A stretch of DNA of 64,000 bases from Polaribacter sp. IC066 (GCF_007997085.1 NZ_VORR01000001.1:1-64000); one strand, 5' to 3'; numbered from the stretch's first letter, positions 28,776 through 38,499 are shown. Translations and numbers: made by a program. Notes: generated by a model from the sequence alone, not told the origin.

Positions 28776-28983
28776 TTTTCAACGAATATAATTCTTAAAA
28801 GATCAAATTATTTTTTTCAATAGTTATTTGCACCTTGTAAAAATAATATTCTCAAAACCACGCATCAAAAGTGATATAAAATAAGTTTGTATATTTTCTA
28901 AAACAACCATTTTTTGGCAAGGTTTGTGAATAAATATTTTTTTGACAAATATTAATCTAACTAAAAAATTAAATTTTAACCTT

Positions 28984-29430
28984 ATGAAAAAGTCACTTTA
29001 CACAACCTTACTCCTATGCGTTTTACTCTTAACCTTTTCTGGTTGCAATGATGATACTAATTCAAAATACCCCAAATTAATAGATGTCGAGTTTATGGTT
29101 ACAGCCACTAAACAAAAGGTTACTTCTAGAATTGAAACATCAATAACAACACCTACAAGTGCATATGGAGCTACTAATTTAGACAAAAAATCATCTTCTT
29201 ACTCAAACAATCACATACCCTTTAACAAGAAAATTATACAACAATCCATTCCTTCTTTTGCCATTTTAGGTCTTCGTTACCAAGATGATTCAGTACTTAA
29301 TGTGGGTGCTGTTTTTGAACCTTATAGCGTTAATTTAGAGATTAAAATTGATCGTAAAATTGTTGCAGACACTACTTTTAGTATTGATACTGAAGGCAAA
29401 ACTATACACCTTGAATATGATTTTGAATAA
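28984..29430 (+). CDS. Hypothetical lipoprotein
   Basis: The start is placed at 28984, giving MKKSLYTTLLLCVLLLTFSGC, a clear lipoprotein signal; the 14 codons before it are not signal-like. The mature part of about 125 residues is Ser/Thr-rich at first and then has beta-strand-like segments (FAILGLRYQDDSVLNVGAVF, TFSIDTEGKTIHLEYDF). I do not recognise the family. It is monocistronic with a strong terminator after it. Confidence 0.6.
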   Translation: MKKSLYTTLLLCVLLLTFSGCNDDTNSKYPKLIDVEFMVTATKQKVTSRIETSITTPTSAYGATNLDKKSSSYSNNHIPFNKKIIQQSIPSFAILGLRYQDDSVLNVGAVFEPYSVNLEIKIDRKIVADTTFSIDTEGKTIHLEYDFE

Positions 29431-29477
29431 TCATTAATGAAAATTCATACAGATAGATTTTACCACTGTGATTAACA

Positions 29478-29511
29478 AAAAAACGCAATCAGTAATATGA
29501 TTGCGTTTTTT
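29478..29511 (+). terminator. Strong 14-bp terminator hairpin
   Basis: The arm AAAAAACGCAATCA pairs perfectly with TGATTGCGTTTTTT around a 6-base loop and ends in T6. It lies 47 bases after the lipoprotein stop. Confidence 0.9.
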
Positions 29512-29552
29512 ATTTATTACAATATATTTGCAACTTTAAAGTAAATCTTAAC

Positions 29553-30440
29553 ATGAAAAAAATAACCTTATTTACCTTAATTTTAATATCCGTACTTTCT
29601 TGCACAAAAACAAATAATGCATCCTTTAAAATTGGTGTTATTTCTGACTGTCAATACTGCAATTGCGATGTAAAATGGAATCGCTATTATAAAAAATCTC
29701 CTGAAAGATTAAAAGAAGCAGTTGCGATATTAAATAAAGATACTTTAAATTACACCATACATTTGGGCGATTTTATCGATAAAGATTTTGAAAGTTTAGA
29801 TAGCATTTTACCTACTTGGCAACAATTAAAATCGAAATCTTACCACGTACTAGGAAATCACGATTTTGAAGTAAAAGATTCTTTAAAAGAACAAGTACTG
29901 CAAAAATTAAATATAAAAACCAGATACTACAGTTTTGTAGAAAAAGATTGGCGTTTTATTGTTTTAGATGGTAATGATTTAAGTTTCTATGGCGCGTTAA
30001 CCCCAACTAAACAACAACAAACCGATTCTATTTTTAAGTTGTTAAAAGATAAAAACATACCGTACGCAAAAAAATGGAACGGGGCTTTAAGCACAAAGCA
30101 ACTAAATTTTATTCAAAAAGAATTAGATATCGCAGTTCAACTAAATCAAAAAGTTGGTTTTTATTGTCACTTTCCAATATACCCAATAGATCAGCATAAT
30201 ATCTGGAACAGAGAGCAATTTTTAGCACTTATAAAACCATATAAAAATGTAAAATTGTTTTTTAATGGCCATAATCACGCGGGCGCTTATGAATTGGTTG
30301 ATAATGTTCATTATCTAACTTTTAAAGGAATGGTAGATACCGAAAATACCTCTGCTTTTGCAAAAGTATATTTTGATAAAGACACTGTTTTTGTGAAAGG
30401 ATTTGATAGAGAAATTTCAAGAAAATTAGTCATTAAATAA
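29553..30440 (+). CDS. Metallophosphatase lipoprotein
   Basis: A 295-residue calcineurin-like phosphoesterase. All metal-site motifs are present: GVISDCQYC (DxD/H-like site), HLGDFID (GD), LGNHDFE (GNHD), YCHFPIY (H) and FNGHNHAGAY (GHxH). Closest in layout to the Mn-dependent ADP-ribose/CDP-alcohol diphosphatase group. The N-terminus ends in LISVLSC, a lipoprotein signal, so it is exported and may release phosphate from extracellular nucleotide compounds. The downstream small gene begins nine bases after its stop and is probably co-transcribed. Confidence 0.82.
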   Translation: MKKITLFTLILISVLSCTKTNNASFKIGVISDCQYCNCDVKWNRYYKKSPERLKEAVAILNKDTLNYTIHLGDFIDKDFESLDSILPTWQQLKSKSYHVLGNHDFEVKDSLKEQVLQKLNIKTRYYSFVEKDWRFIVLDGNDLSFYGALTPTKQQQTDSIFKLLKDKNIPYAKKWNGALSTKQLNFIQKELDIAVQLNQKVGFYCHFPIYPIDQHNIWNREQFLALIKPYKNVKLFFNGHNHAGAYELVDNVHYLTFKGMVDTENTSAFAKVYFDKDTVFVKGFDREISRKLVIK

Positions 30441-30449
30441 ACCCTCCAA

Positions 30450-30974
30450 TTGAAAATCTATAACCAAACCAACTTCTTCAAACATACTTTTTGCGAGTTT
30501 TTACAAGTAGATACTTTTACATTTCCCGAAAACGAAAACTATAAAAGTAAATCTGAAAGTATTTATTTTTATACAGGTGAAGGGGTTTACCGAAAATCGA
30601 ATCATTGGGGAAGAGTTGCCAATTGCAGATGGAAATTACTGGCTAAAAAAAATTACAAAAATCAACAAACAGTTACTGGATTTGCAAAATGGACGGAATT
30701 CTATCCAATTAATTCCACAGAAAAGATCTTTTATATTGATGTGAATTTTGAAGAAAAAACTGCAAAAATTCAATCGAATACAGCCAATTCAACTAACTAT
30801 GCATTTACATTTTCTGATGCTCAAAAAAAAATAAAACAAATACAGCATTTATTTAAAGATGATAAATGGGTTAAATATTTCAATTTAGAAATTAACGAAT
30901 TACAGAATCAGATTATTTCTAAATTTGTGAATTCAGAGAAAAGCTTGCAAGAAATAAAGCGAAATTTTAAATGA
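30450..30974 (+). CDS. Hypothetical protein
   Basis: A 174-residue soluble protein starting with TTG at 30450; no ATG is available nearby in frame. It is rich in aromatic residues and lysine (YFYTGEGVYRKSNHWGRVANC, WKLLAKKNYK), with a helical C-terminal third. I do not recognise it. It follows the metallophosphatase gene so closely that co-expression is likely. No signal peptide or membrane segment is seen. Confidence 0.5.
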   Translation: MKIYNQTNFFKHTFCEFLQVDTFTFPENENYKSKSESIYFYTGEGVYRKSNHWGRVANCRWKLLAKKNYKNQQTVTGFAKWTEFYPINSTEKIFYIDVNFEEKTAKIQSNTANSTNYAFTFSDAQKKIKQIQHLFKDDKWVKYFNLEINELQNQIISKFVNSEKSLQEIKRNFK

Positions 30975-31105
30975 TGTATTCAAAAAAAGTGTTTTTCAAT
31001 CTTAAAAATCGTTAGAATATCGTTTTTTATTACGCACAATCTTAAAGTGTAAAATAGCTCAATTTTCAGTAAATTTGCTACTCAATCAAATCAGACTAAA
31101 TCTAC

Positions 31106-32314
31106 ATGAACATTCCACAAACAAGTTTTCCTAGAGTTGTAATTAATGGTGGTGGTTTTGCAGGTTTGGCGGCTGCAAAGGGTTTAGAAAAACAAGAATT
31201 GCAAGTTGTTTTAGTCGATAAACACAATTATCACACATTTAAACCGCTACTCTATCAAGTTGCAACGGGCGGACTAGTGCCCGACGCTATCGCTTTTCAA
31301 TTAAGAAAACCTTTTAACGATGTAAAAAATTTCTATTTTAGATTAACCGAAGTCGTTAAAATTAATGCTGATAAAAATAGCATAGAAACCACTACTGGCA
31401 ATTTAGACTATGACGAATTAATTATAGCTACAGGCTCTACTGCCAACTTTTTTGGCAATACCAATATCAACAAATTTGCAATGGCAATGAAATCCATTCC
31501 GCAATCTTTAAACATTAGAAGTCTTATTATAGAAAACTTTGAAGACGCCTTACTTACATCAAACATAGAAGAAAGAAATGCGTTAATGAACTTTGTAATT
31601 GTGGGTGGTGGCTCAACAGGCGTTGAGTTGGCTGGTGCTTTGGCAGAAATGAAAAAAGGAATTTCACCAAAAGATTATCCTGATTTAAACATCCGTAAAA
31701 TGCAAATAAATTTAATTCAGAGTGCTGAATGTTTATTAAAAGGAATGAGTGCTAAAGCTTCGGAAAAAGCAGAAGATTTTTTAATTAGTTTGGGCGTAAA
31801 TATTCGGAAAAATTTACGCGTTTTAGATTATAACGGAAAACTAGTTACTACAAATGGCGTAGATCATTTTAGCACAGAAACCATTATTTGGGCGGCAGGT
31901 GTTCATGGAGCAACTCTTGATGGTTTAGAAGCAAATTGTATTATTGAAAGAGCCAAACGCTTTAAAGTAAACGAGTTTAGCCAAGTTGAAAATTATAAAA
32001 ACATCTATGGAGTTGGTGATGTTGTTTCTATGGCGTCAGAAAAACACCCCAAAGACCACCCAATGATGGCGCAACCTGCCATTCAGCAAGGTACATTAGT
32101 TGCAAAAAATATTTTAGCAAAATTATTACAAAAAGAACTAAAACTTTTTGAATATCACGACAGGGGTTCTGTGGCAACTATTGGATGCAATAAAGCCGTT
32201 GTAGACTTACCAAAATGGGAGTTTCAAGGAGTCTTTGCTTGGTTTGTTTGGATGTTTGTGCATCTTTTTTCATTGATTGGCTTCAGAAATAAATCGATTG
32301 TTTTTTTTAATTGA
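31106..32314 (+). CDS. Type II NADH:quinone dehydrogenase-like FAD oxidoreductase
   Basis: A 402-residue enzyme of the NDH-2 family that would pass electrons from NADH to quinone without pumping protons. The FAD-binding Rossmann motif is VINGGGFAGLAAAKGLE. The NADH-binding motif is FVIVGGGSTGVELAGALAEM. The FAD-closing motif is NIYGVGDVV. A hydrophobic C-terminal stretch (FAWFVWMFVHLFSLIGF) fits membrane attachment. It is preceded by 130 bases of non-coding DNA and stands apart from other respiratory genes. Confidence 0.88.
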   Translation: MNIPQTSFPRVVINGGGFAGLAAAKGLEKQELQVVLVDKHNYHTFKPLLYQVATGGLVPDAIAFQLRKPFNDVKNFYFRLTEVVKINADKNSIETTTGNLDYDELIIATGSTANFFGNTNINKFAMAMKSIPQSLNIRSLIIENFEDALLTSNIEERNALMNFVIVGGGSTGVELAGALAEMKKGISPKDYPDLNIRKMQINLIQSAECLLKGMSAKASEKAEDFLISLGVNIRKNLRVLDYNGKLVTTNGVDHFSTETIIWAAGVHGATLDGLEANCIIERAKRFKVNEFSQVENYKNIYGVGDVVSMASEKHPKDHPMMAQPAIQQGTLVAKNILAKLLQKELKLFEYHDRGSVATIGCNKAVVDLPKWEFQGVFAWFVWMFVHLFSLIGFRNKSIVFFN

Positions 32315-32394
32315 GTGTATAATTATATTCGTTTTTATAGAGAAACAAGATTGATCATTCGTCCGTATAAAAAAAGAAAAAATTAGTTTAGAGT

Positions 32395-32700
32395 ATGAGT
32401 ACAAGAATCATAAAATGCCCAAAATGTGGACTTTTTAATACCAATAAAGATTATTGTGAAAATTGTAACACACTAATTTCTAATGATAAAAAAAGAGAAT
32501 TAAAGATAGCTGCTGTAAAGCAGCAACAAATTGATGAGGCAATTTACAGCATAGAAAATCCTGGTTTGGCAGAACGTTTAAAAAAACACCCCAATGCTTT
32601 TTACAGAGTTGTAGGTTGGGTACTCTATTCTATAATTACCGTGGTAAGTTTAATTGGTGCAGGTTTAGCATGGGCAATTACAATGGTTGCAGCTGGTTAA
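32395..32700 (+). CDS. Zinc-ribbon membrane protein
   Basis: A 101-residue protein with an N-terminal four-cysteine zinc ribbon (CPKCG and CENC, separated by nine residues), a charged helix, and a C-terminal transmembrane segment (VVGWVLYSIITVVSLIGAGLAWAI). The family is not named with confidence. The next gene starts two bases after its stop, so the two are co-transcribed and may form a membrane complex. Confidence 0.6.
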   Translation: MSTRIIKCPKCGLFNTNKDYCENCNTLISNDKKRELKIAAVKQQQIDEAIYSIENPGLAERLKKHPNAFYRVVGWVLYSIITVVSLIGAGLAWAITMVAAG

Positions 32701-32701
32701 T

Positions 32702-33061
32702 ATGAACAAAAAACTCACTTATTTCTTTTTTTTCTGCTTACTTACAGGTACAATTATCTATATTTTTCAATTTTTTAAAATTCCCTTACCTCCTAGTGTT
32801 AATAATTATTTGAATGATTTTTTTATCGTACCGATTGTACTTTATATCAGTTTGGTTGTTTTAAGGTTTACCCGAAACAACAAGAATTTCTTTCTTAAAA
32901 TTCCGATTATTTTATATGTCTGTTTTGTATACAGTATTTTATTTGAATACTTCTTACCAAAATATTTAGCAAGATACACGTCAGATAATATTGACGTGCT
33001 GCTCTATTTTTCTGGCGGATTTGTGTTTTATTTTTTACAAAACAGAAAAATAAAGTCCTAA
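32702..33061 (+). CDS. Small multi-pass membrane protein
   Basis: Placing the start at 32702 gives MNKKLTYFFFFCLLTG and 119 residues with four hydrophobic helices. It lies immediately after the zinc-ribbon gene. The family is unrecognised; I see no catalytic or transport motif. Confidence 0.55.
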   Translation: MNKKLTYFFFFCLLTGTIIYIFQFFKIPLPPSVNNYLNDFFIVPIVLYISLVVLRFTRNNKNFFLKIPIILYVCFVYSILFEYFLPKYLARYTSDNIDVLLYFSGGFVFYFLQNRKIKS

Positions 33062-33064
33062 ATT

Positions 33065-33095
33065 ACAACTCATCAATTAAAAATTACAACTCGGT
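33065..33095 (+). promoter_or_regulatory. Paired ACAACTC direct repeat upstream of TonB receptor
   Basis: ACAACTC occurs at 33065 and 33086, exactly 21 bp apart; the second copy extends to ACAACTCGGTATTTCTT. The same layout with ACAATTCGG occurs upstream of the DUF2141 gene at 35591 and 35612. Two direct repeats two helical turns apart are typical of LytTR-family response-regulator sites. Confidence 0.5.
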
Positions 33096-33152
33096 ATTTC
33101 TTCTTTTTAAAACCTCGGTAACTAGTACATATTTGTAGCATCAAACTTAATC

Positions 33153-35309
33153 ATGATGAAACAACTAGTCTTTTTACTTTGTATTTTATGTCAATTCTCT
33201 AACGTTGCACAAACAATTTCTGGAAAAGTTACCGATGCTAAAAACAAGGCTATTTTCGGAGCAAATGTGTATTTAAAGAGTACTTATGATGGCGGGTCAA
33301 CCAATGAAAAAGGCGAGTTTTCTTTTGAAACATCAGAAAAAGGAAACCAAACTTTAGTCATTTCTTTTGTCTCTTTTGAACCTTATCTTAAAACTGCCGA
33401 TATTTCAGTTCTCAAAAATTTACAAATAAAATTACGAGATGATGTAAATTCATTAGACGCAGTTGTTATCAATGCAGGAACTTTTGAAGCTGGCGAAAAA
33501 GGAAAAGTTACCGTTTTAAAACCTTTAGATATTGTTACCACAGCAAATGCAATGGGCGATTTTTTGGGCGCTTTGCAAACATTACCTGGCACCTCTGCAA
33601 ATGAAGAGGATGGTCGTTTATTTGTAAGAGGTGGTGAGGCAGAAGAAACACAAATTTTTATTGACGGAATTCGCGTGTTTACTCCCTACACGCCTGCCGC
33701 AAACAACCTTCCGGTTCGTGGCCGTTATTCGCCATTTCTATTTTCGGGGATTTCTTTTTCTACTGGCGGATATTCTGCAGAATACGGTCAAGCCTTGTCG
33801 AGTGTTTTATTATTAAACACTATCGATACACCAGATCAAGAAAAAACCGATCTATCTTTTATGAGCGTTGGTTTAGGTCTCGGAAATACACAAATTTGGG
33901 GTGAAAATTCTTTAAGTGTAAATGCTTCTTATATCAATTTAGCACCGTATCAATTTGCGTTGCCAGACAGAAATAAATGGTACAAACCCGTAGAAACTTT
34001 AAGCTGAGAAATGGTGTATAGACATGCTTTTAAAGACGATTCTTTATTAAAAATTTACGGTGCTTTTAGCGCAACCAATTTCGATTTGGTTCAAGATAAT
34101 ATTAATTTTAATGAAGGTGTTCGTTTTGCTTTAAATAATGCAAATCTTTATATAAACAGTTCTTATAAAAATAAATTTGGCAATAATTGGCGGCTTGAAA
34201 CGGGGTTGAGTTTTACCAACGATCAAAATGAGATAAAAATTATAGATGATATAATGAACAGCAACGAAAATTCTGCACATTTTAAAATAAAACTAAAAAA
34301 AAAAATTTCGAGTCGCTTTAAAATAAGTCTTGGTTCAGAGTATTTTGTGACCAATTTTAAGGAAAATTATAATGCTTTTACAAACAACGATTTTAGCTAT
34401 GGCTTTGATAATAATTTAGTTACCTCTTTTGTAGAAACCGATATTTTCTTTTCAAAATATTTGGCAATAAAAATAGGCGTTAGAGCAGAAAATTCTGAAT
34501 TACTACATGAATTTACTTTGTCGCCAAGAACTTCTATCGCGTATAAATCGGGTAAAAACTCACAATTTTCATTTGCCTATGGTCAGTTTTATCAAAATCC
34601 AAATAACGATTTTTTAAAGTTTAGCAACAATTTTAAGGCAGAAAACACTTCGCATTTAATTGCTAATTTTCAACATACCAAACAAGATCAAATTTTTAGA
34701 ATTGAGGCCTACTATAAAGATTACCAAAGCCTGGTAAAGTTTGATACTGAAATGCCCAATTTTAATTCAAACTTTAACAATACCGGAACCGGTTATGCAA
34801 AAGGAATCGATATTTTTTGGAGACAAAATAATAAAATAAAAAATACAGATTATTGGGTTTCGTACTCTTATTTAGACACCGAAAGAGATTATAGAAATTT
34901 CCCTGTAACTTCCATGCCTAGTTTCGCATCTCAACACAACCTATCAATTGTTGCCAAACATTGGATAAGAAATTTAAAAAGTCAGGTTGGTTTTAGCTAT
35001 AGTTTTGCTTCAGGCAGAACCTATACAAACCCCAACGAAGGTGGTTTTTTAAACAGTAAAACCAAAAATTTCAATTCTTTGAGTCTAAATTGGGCGTATT
35101 TAATAGACCAGCAAAAGATCTTATACATCTCTGCATCTAATGTTTTAGGCACTCAAAATGTATTTGGCTATAATTATAAAGACACCCCGAATATGAATGG
35201 AAATTTTGACAGACAAGCCATTTTACCAAACGTAAACAGTTTCTTTTTTGTTGGTTTTTTCTGGACAATTAGCGACGATCAAAAAAGGAATCAACTAGAT
35301 AATTTATAA
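33153..35309 (+). pseudogene. TonB-dependent receptor interrupted by in-frame stop
   Basis: The frame begins with a signal peptide (MMKQLVFLLCILCQFSNVAQ), a carboxypeptidase-regulatory-like domain (ISGKVTDAKNKAIFGANVYL) and a plug domain (GRLFVRGGEAEETQIFIDG). It stops at TGA 34005-34007 after VETLS and continues in the same frame as a beta-barrel to 35309, ending in a region rich in aromatic strands. Apart from the single codon, which could be a GGA-to-TGA change, all 719 codons are open. The encoded receptor would be of modest size for the family. It is either an inactivated gene or an allele read through at low level. Confidence 0.8.
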
Positions 35310-35691
35310 TTTTTTTTTGAAGCTATTTCCTGCTTTTCACTATATCTTTTTATGAAAAATAAAAAGGATGCCGTTTCAATCAGGGCTAAAAATTTTTAAA
35401 ATTCAACAATAAAATTAAAAAATTTGACCCATAAATTATTGTGTACACCTTTAAAATGAAAACTATTCATTTTGCATCGCTACCACAAAAACTGCAAAAA
35501 ATAAATAACTCATAAACTGTTTTTACAAAGCAAAAACCAATCTCTTCAATACATACAGAAGTTATTCTAATCTAGCTAAAAAACATAAATTACAATTCGG
35601 CCATAAAAAATCACAATTCGGTATGTTTCTTGTTTTAATTTGCTAAAAACATCAGATATTTGAATTAATAATAATTATAATAGAAAAAGTT
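35310..35691. other. Intergenic region with regulatory repeat
   Basis: 382 bases between the receptor pseudogene and the DUF2141 gene. No open frame is convincing. It contains the paired ACAATTCGG site (35591-35620) and AT-rich DNA that presumably holds the promoter of the DUF2141 gene. Confidence 0.6.
35591..35620 (+). promoter_or_regulatory. Paired ACAATTCGG direct repeat upstream of DUF2141 gene
   Basis: ACAATTCGG at 35591-35599 and again at 35612-35620, spaced 21 bp, about 72 bp before the ATG. It matches the pair in front of the TonB receptor, so both genes probably answer to one LytTR-type regulator. Confidence 0.55.
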
Positions 35692-36111
35692 ATGAAAAAA
35701 ATAATTTTAACAGTCGTTATGATCTTAACAGGAGTTTTCTCAACAAATGCTCAAGAAGAAACTTTTACGTTAACTGTAAATATTTCTGGTTTAAACTCTA
35801 ACCAAGGATCTTTAATAGTGGGTGTTTATAACACCGAAGATAGTTTTTTAAAAATCCGATTTAAAGGTGCTATTATTAAAATAAAAGACAAAAAATCTAT
35901 GGTTATTTTTAAAGACCTCCCAAAAGGAGAATATGCCGTTTCTTTTGTACATGATGAAAATAATAATAAAAAAATGGATACCAATTTTATAGGCATTCCA
36001 AAAGAAGATTTTGGCTGCTCTAACAATGCTACTGGTTTTATGGGACCACCAAAATATAAGGATGCAAAGTTTTTATTAGAAGAAAACAAAACAATTGATA
36101 TGAAACCATAA
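35692..36111 (+). CDS. DUF2141 domain secreted protein
   Basis: A 139-residue exported protein with a signal peptide (MKKIILTVVMILTGVFSTNA) and a DUF2141 domain: NQGSLIVGVYNTEDSFLK, VIFKDLPKGEYAVSFVHDEN and NKKMDTNFIGIPKEDFGCS are typical. Such proteins are often encoded beside TonB-dependent receptors, as here. Function is unknown; the fold is probably a beta-sandwich. The next gene starts 30 bases later. Confidence 0.82.
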   Translation: MKKIILTVVMILTGVFSTNAQEETFTLTVNISGLNSNQGSLIVGVYNTEDSFLKIRFKGAIIKIKDKKSMVIFKDLPKGEYAVSFVHDENNNKKMDTNFIGIPKEDFGCSNNATGFMGPPKYKDAKFLLEENKTIDMKP

Positions 36112-36141
36112 GCATCATTAACTTCTCTAAAATCATTTAAA

Positions 36142-36765
36142 ATGAAAAATGCAATTTTAATCATCACACTATTATTTGTAGAAATTATAACAGCCCAGTC
36201 AAAATATGAAACAGGAATGCAAAAAGCGTTTGGTCTCTGGGAACAGGGCAAAATGACAAAAGCCTCTCAACTTTTTGAAAGAATATCTAAAGCCGAACCC
36301 ACAAAATGGAAACCTGCTTATTATGCGGCAACCGTAGAAATTTTAAGTAGTTTTGGTTTAAAGAATGAAACAACTTTAAACGCAAAATTAACTAAAGCAC
36401 AAGAATTTTTAGAGGTTGCTAAAACAAATTCAGAAAATAATCCAGAAATTATAATTACACAGGCATTGTTGCATACGGCTTATATCGCTTTTGATGGTCA
36501 GAAATATGGCATGTCTTTATCAGGCAAAAACAGCCAATTATACTTACGGGCATTGGCAATTTCCCCAAATAATCCGCGAGTAATTTTAGGTTACGCAGAA
36601 TGGAATATGGGTGCTGCAAAATTCTTCGGAAAACCTACCAAACCGTATTGCAACGAGATTAAAAGAGCTATTGAATTAGGCAAAGAAGAAAAAATTAAAG
36701 AAGCATTTTATCCGAAATTTTTAATTTCTAGAGCAGAAGAAGCCTTAAAAGGATGTAGGAAATGA
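36142..36765 (+). CDS. Secreted TPR-like protein
   Basis: A 207-residue protein with a signal peptide ending IITAQS and helical repeats of TPR type: GLWEQGKMTKASQLFERISK and a second set around LYLRALAISPNNPRVILGYAEWNMG. It probably forms an operon with the DUF2141 gene and so belongs to the same envelope module. No enzyme motif is seen. It converges on the ACMS decarboxylase gene. Confidence 0.65.
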   Translation: MKNAILIITLLFVEIITAQSKYETGMQKAFGLWEQGKMTKASQLFERISKAEPTKWKPAYYAATVEILSSFGLKNETTLNAKLTKAQEFLEVAKTNSENNPEIIITQALLHTAYIAFDGQKYGMSLSGKNSQLYLRALAISPNNPRVILGYAEWNMGAAKFFGKPTKPYCNEIKRAIELGKEEKIKEAFYPKFLISRAEEALKGCRK

Positions 36766-36781
36766 GATCAGTATACAACTA

Positions 36782-36812
36782 CAGTTTTCAGTTAGCGACT
36801 TACTGAAAACTG
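36782..36812. terminator. 11-bp inverted repeat between convergent genes
   Basis: Arms CAGTTTTCAGT and ACTGAAAACTG with a 9-base loop lie between the stops of the TPR-like gene (36765) and the ACMSD gene (36831). The arm sequence resembles the yaaA/blh element (AACTGAAACT), suggesting a dispersed repeat family used at gene ends. Confidence 0.45.
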
Positions 36813-36830
36813 CAACTACGTACTGTAAAC

Positions 36831-37916
36831 TTATTTTAAAATTTTATCAATCAACTCTTGTTTTGCTTTTTCATCGTCACCAAATAACCATTGCAAAACA
36901 TTGTCTTCCCAAATTTGCCCTTTTTCTAATTCGCTTATAATATTTTGGTCAATTGCCAAATCTAAAATCTTACCAGGATATGAAGATTGCTTGTCGCTTT
37001 CCATTTCTCCTAGAGGATACGGGTCATCTAAACCCATTAAAACCTGACTTGTACCTTGTCTTTGTAACATTAATTTTAGAGAATCTGTATCGTGCACCAA
37101 CGTATCAAAAAAGATATTTTTATGCCCCACAGCTTTTCTTGGGTGATATTTTCCTTCAAATAAATCGGGTCTTCCGTCAAAACCTTGAATTCTTCTTCCT
37201 AAATTCATTTGTGCCAGCTGACCTCCATGCGCAAAACACGTTCTTATATTTTTAAAACGTTCTTGCATTCCGTTTAAAGTATAAAAGTGATACGCATCAC
37301 CACATTGCGCCAGCATCCAAATTAAATGAAAACGCCAATTGGTATTTTCTAATTTGATCATTTTATCGCCGTCATACGGATGAATTTCAATGGCCAATTT
37401 ATACTTATCTGCCAATTCAAAAATTCGATCATTTTCTTCATCAAAAACACAGCGCCACTGCCCAATAGAATCCATAAAATGGGTTGGTAAACACAAAACT
37501 TTTAACCCTAATTCTTCTACACAGCGTTTCATTTCATCTAGTGCACCATAAATAAAACCAGGATGCACTACAAAACCACAGGTAAATTTATCGGGATGAC
37601 TTTTTTGCACTTTAGCATTAAAATCATTCTGAAAACGTAATGCCTTTTTCATTTCTTCTAAACGCAATCCATTACCATATAATTGAGACAAATTTAAAAC
37701 TACGGCATGGTCTAACTTATTTTTTTCCATCCATAGTAATTTCTCATTTAAGAAAAAACTCGAATCTGTTACCGGTCGTTTCCACCCCTTTTGCAACATG
37801 TGTTTTCGTTCATCATCTACCCAAAAAATTTCTTTTTCCTTCATAAAGTCAGGAATTTCTTCTGGATAAGGCAATAAATGTGAGTGTCCGTTAATACGTA
37901 GTTTTCTATGGCTCAT
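36831..37916 (-). CDS. nbaD: 2-amino-3-carboxymuconate-6-semialdehyde decarboxylase (ACMSD)
   Basis: A 361-residue zinc-dependent amidohydrolase-fold decarboxylase that removes CO2 from the ring-opened product of 3-hydroxyanthranilate, diverting it from quinolinate. The HxH metal motif is GHSHLLPYPEE; further metal-site histidines lie in IEIHPYDGD and FAHGGQLAQ, and the acidic end site is in GLDDPYPLGEM. The length fits. It directly follows the 3-hydroxyanthranilate dioxygenase gene, its pathway predecessor. It is the last gene of the lower kynurenine operon. Confidence 0.9.
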   Translation of the reverse strand: MSHRKLRINGHSHLLPYPEEIPDFMKEKEIFWVDDERKHMLQKGWKRPVTDSSFFLNEKLLWMEKNKLDHAVVLNLSQLYGNGLRLEEMKKALRFQNDFNAKVQKSHPDKFTCGFVVHPGFIYGALDEMKRCVEELGLKVLCLPTHFMDSIGQWRCVFDEENDRIFELADKYKLAIEIHPYDGDKMIKLENTNWRFHLIWMLAQCGDAYHFYTLNGMQERFKNIRTCFAHGGQLAQMNLGRRIQGFDGRPDLFEGKYHPRKAVGHKNIFFDTLVHDTDSLKLMLQRQGTSQVLMGLDDPYPLGEMESDKQSSYPGKILDLAIDQNIISELEKGQIWEDNVLQWLFGDDEKAKQELIDKILK

Positions 37917-37965
37917 GTTAATCTTGTTCTCTTAAATATTAGAATTTACTGCTTACTGCAACTAT

Positions 37966-38499
37966 TTAACTGCCAACTTTTTTTGGCTCTTTCATTACAG
38001 CTCCGCACTTATTACAGGTACATTTTTGTGTATCAGAATAATATGTATTGAATATTTTCTGCATATCTGTTTCAATATTTTTAACCGAAAAATTTTCGCT
38101 GTATAATTGATTCCCACATTTTTCACAATACCATTCTAATGCATCTAATACACCTTCAGAACGCGGATACTCAATAACCAAACCAACCGTATTTTCTTTT
38201 CTTTGTGGCGAATGTGGCACTTTTGCTGGCAGTAAATAAATATCCCCTTCGTTAATTGCTACATCAATCATTTTACCAGAATCGTCAATAATCTTCAAAA
38301 TCATATCACCTTCTAACTGATAAAAAAACTCTGGAGTTTCATTATAATGATAATCTTTTCTATTATTTGGTCCGCCAACTACCATCACAATAAAATCGCC
38401 ATTGTCCCAAACTTGTTTGTTTCCGATGGGTGGTTTTAATAAATGACGGTGTTCATCAATCCACTTTTTAAAATTTAAAGGTTGTACTAGATTACTCAT
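37966..38499 (-). CDS. nbaC: 3-hydroxyanthranilate 3,4-dioxygenase
   Basis: The start is placed at 38499 (MSNLVQPLNFKKWIDEH); an earlier ATG would add 18 unrelated residues. The cupin Fe site is H51, E57 (HYNETPEFFY) and H96 (VPHSPQR). The C-terminal rubredoxin-like site has C125xxC128 (YCEKCGN) and C162xxC165 (CNKCGA). It opens the ring of 3-hydroxyanthranilate. The 177-residue length is standard. It is flanked by ACMSD and an SDR on the same strand. Confidence 0.93.
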   Translation of the reverse strand: MSNLVQPLNFKKWIDEHRHLLKPPIGNKQVWDNGDFIVMVVGGPNNRKDYHYNETPEFFYQLEGDMILKIIDDSGKMIDVAINEGDIYLLPAKVPHSPQRKENTVGLVIEYPRSEGVLDALEWYCEKCGNQLYSENFSVKNIETDMQKIFNTYYSDTQKCTCNKCGAVMKEPKKVGS

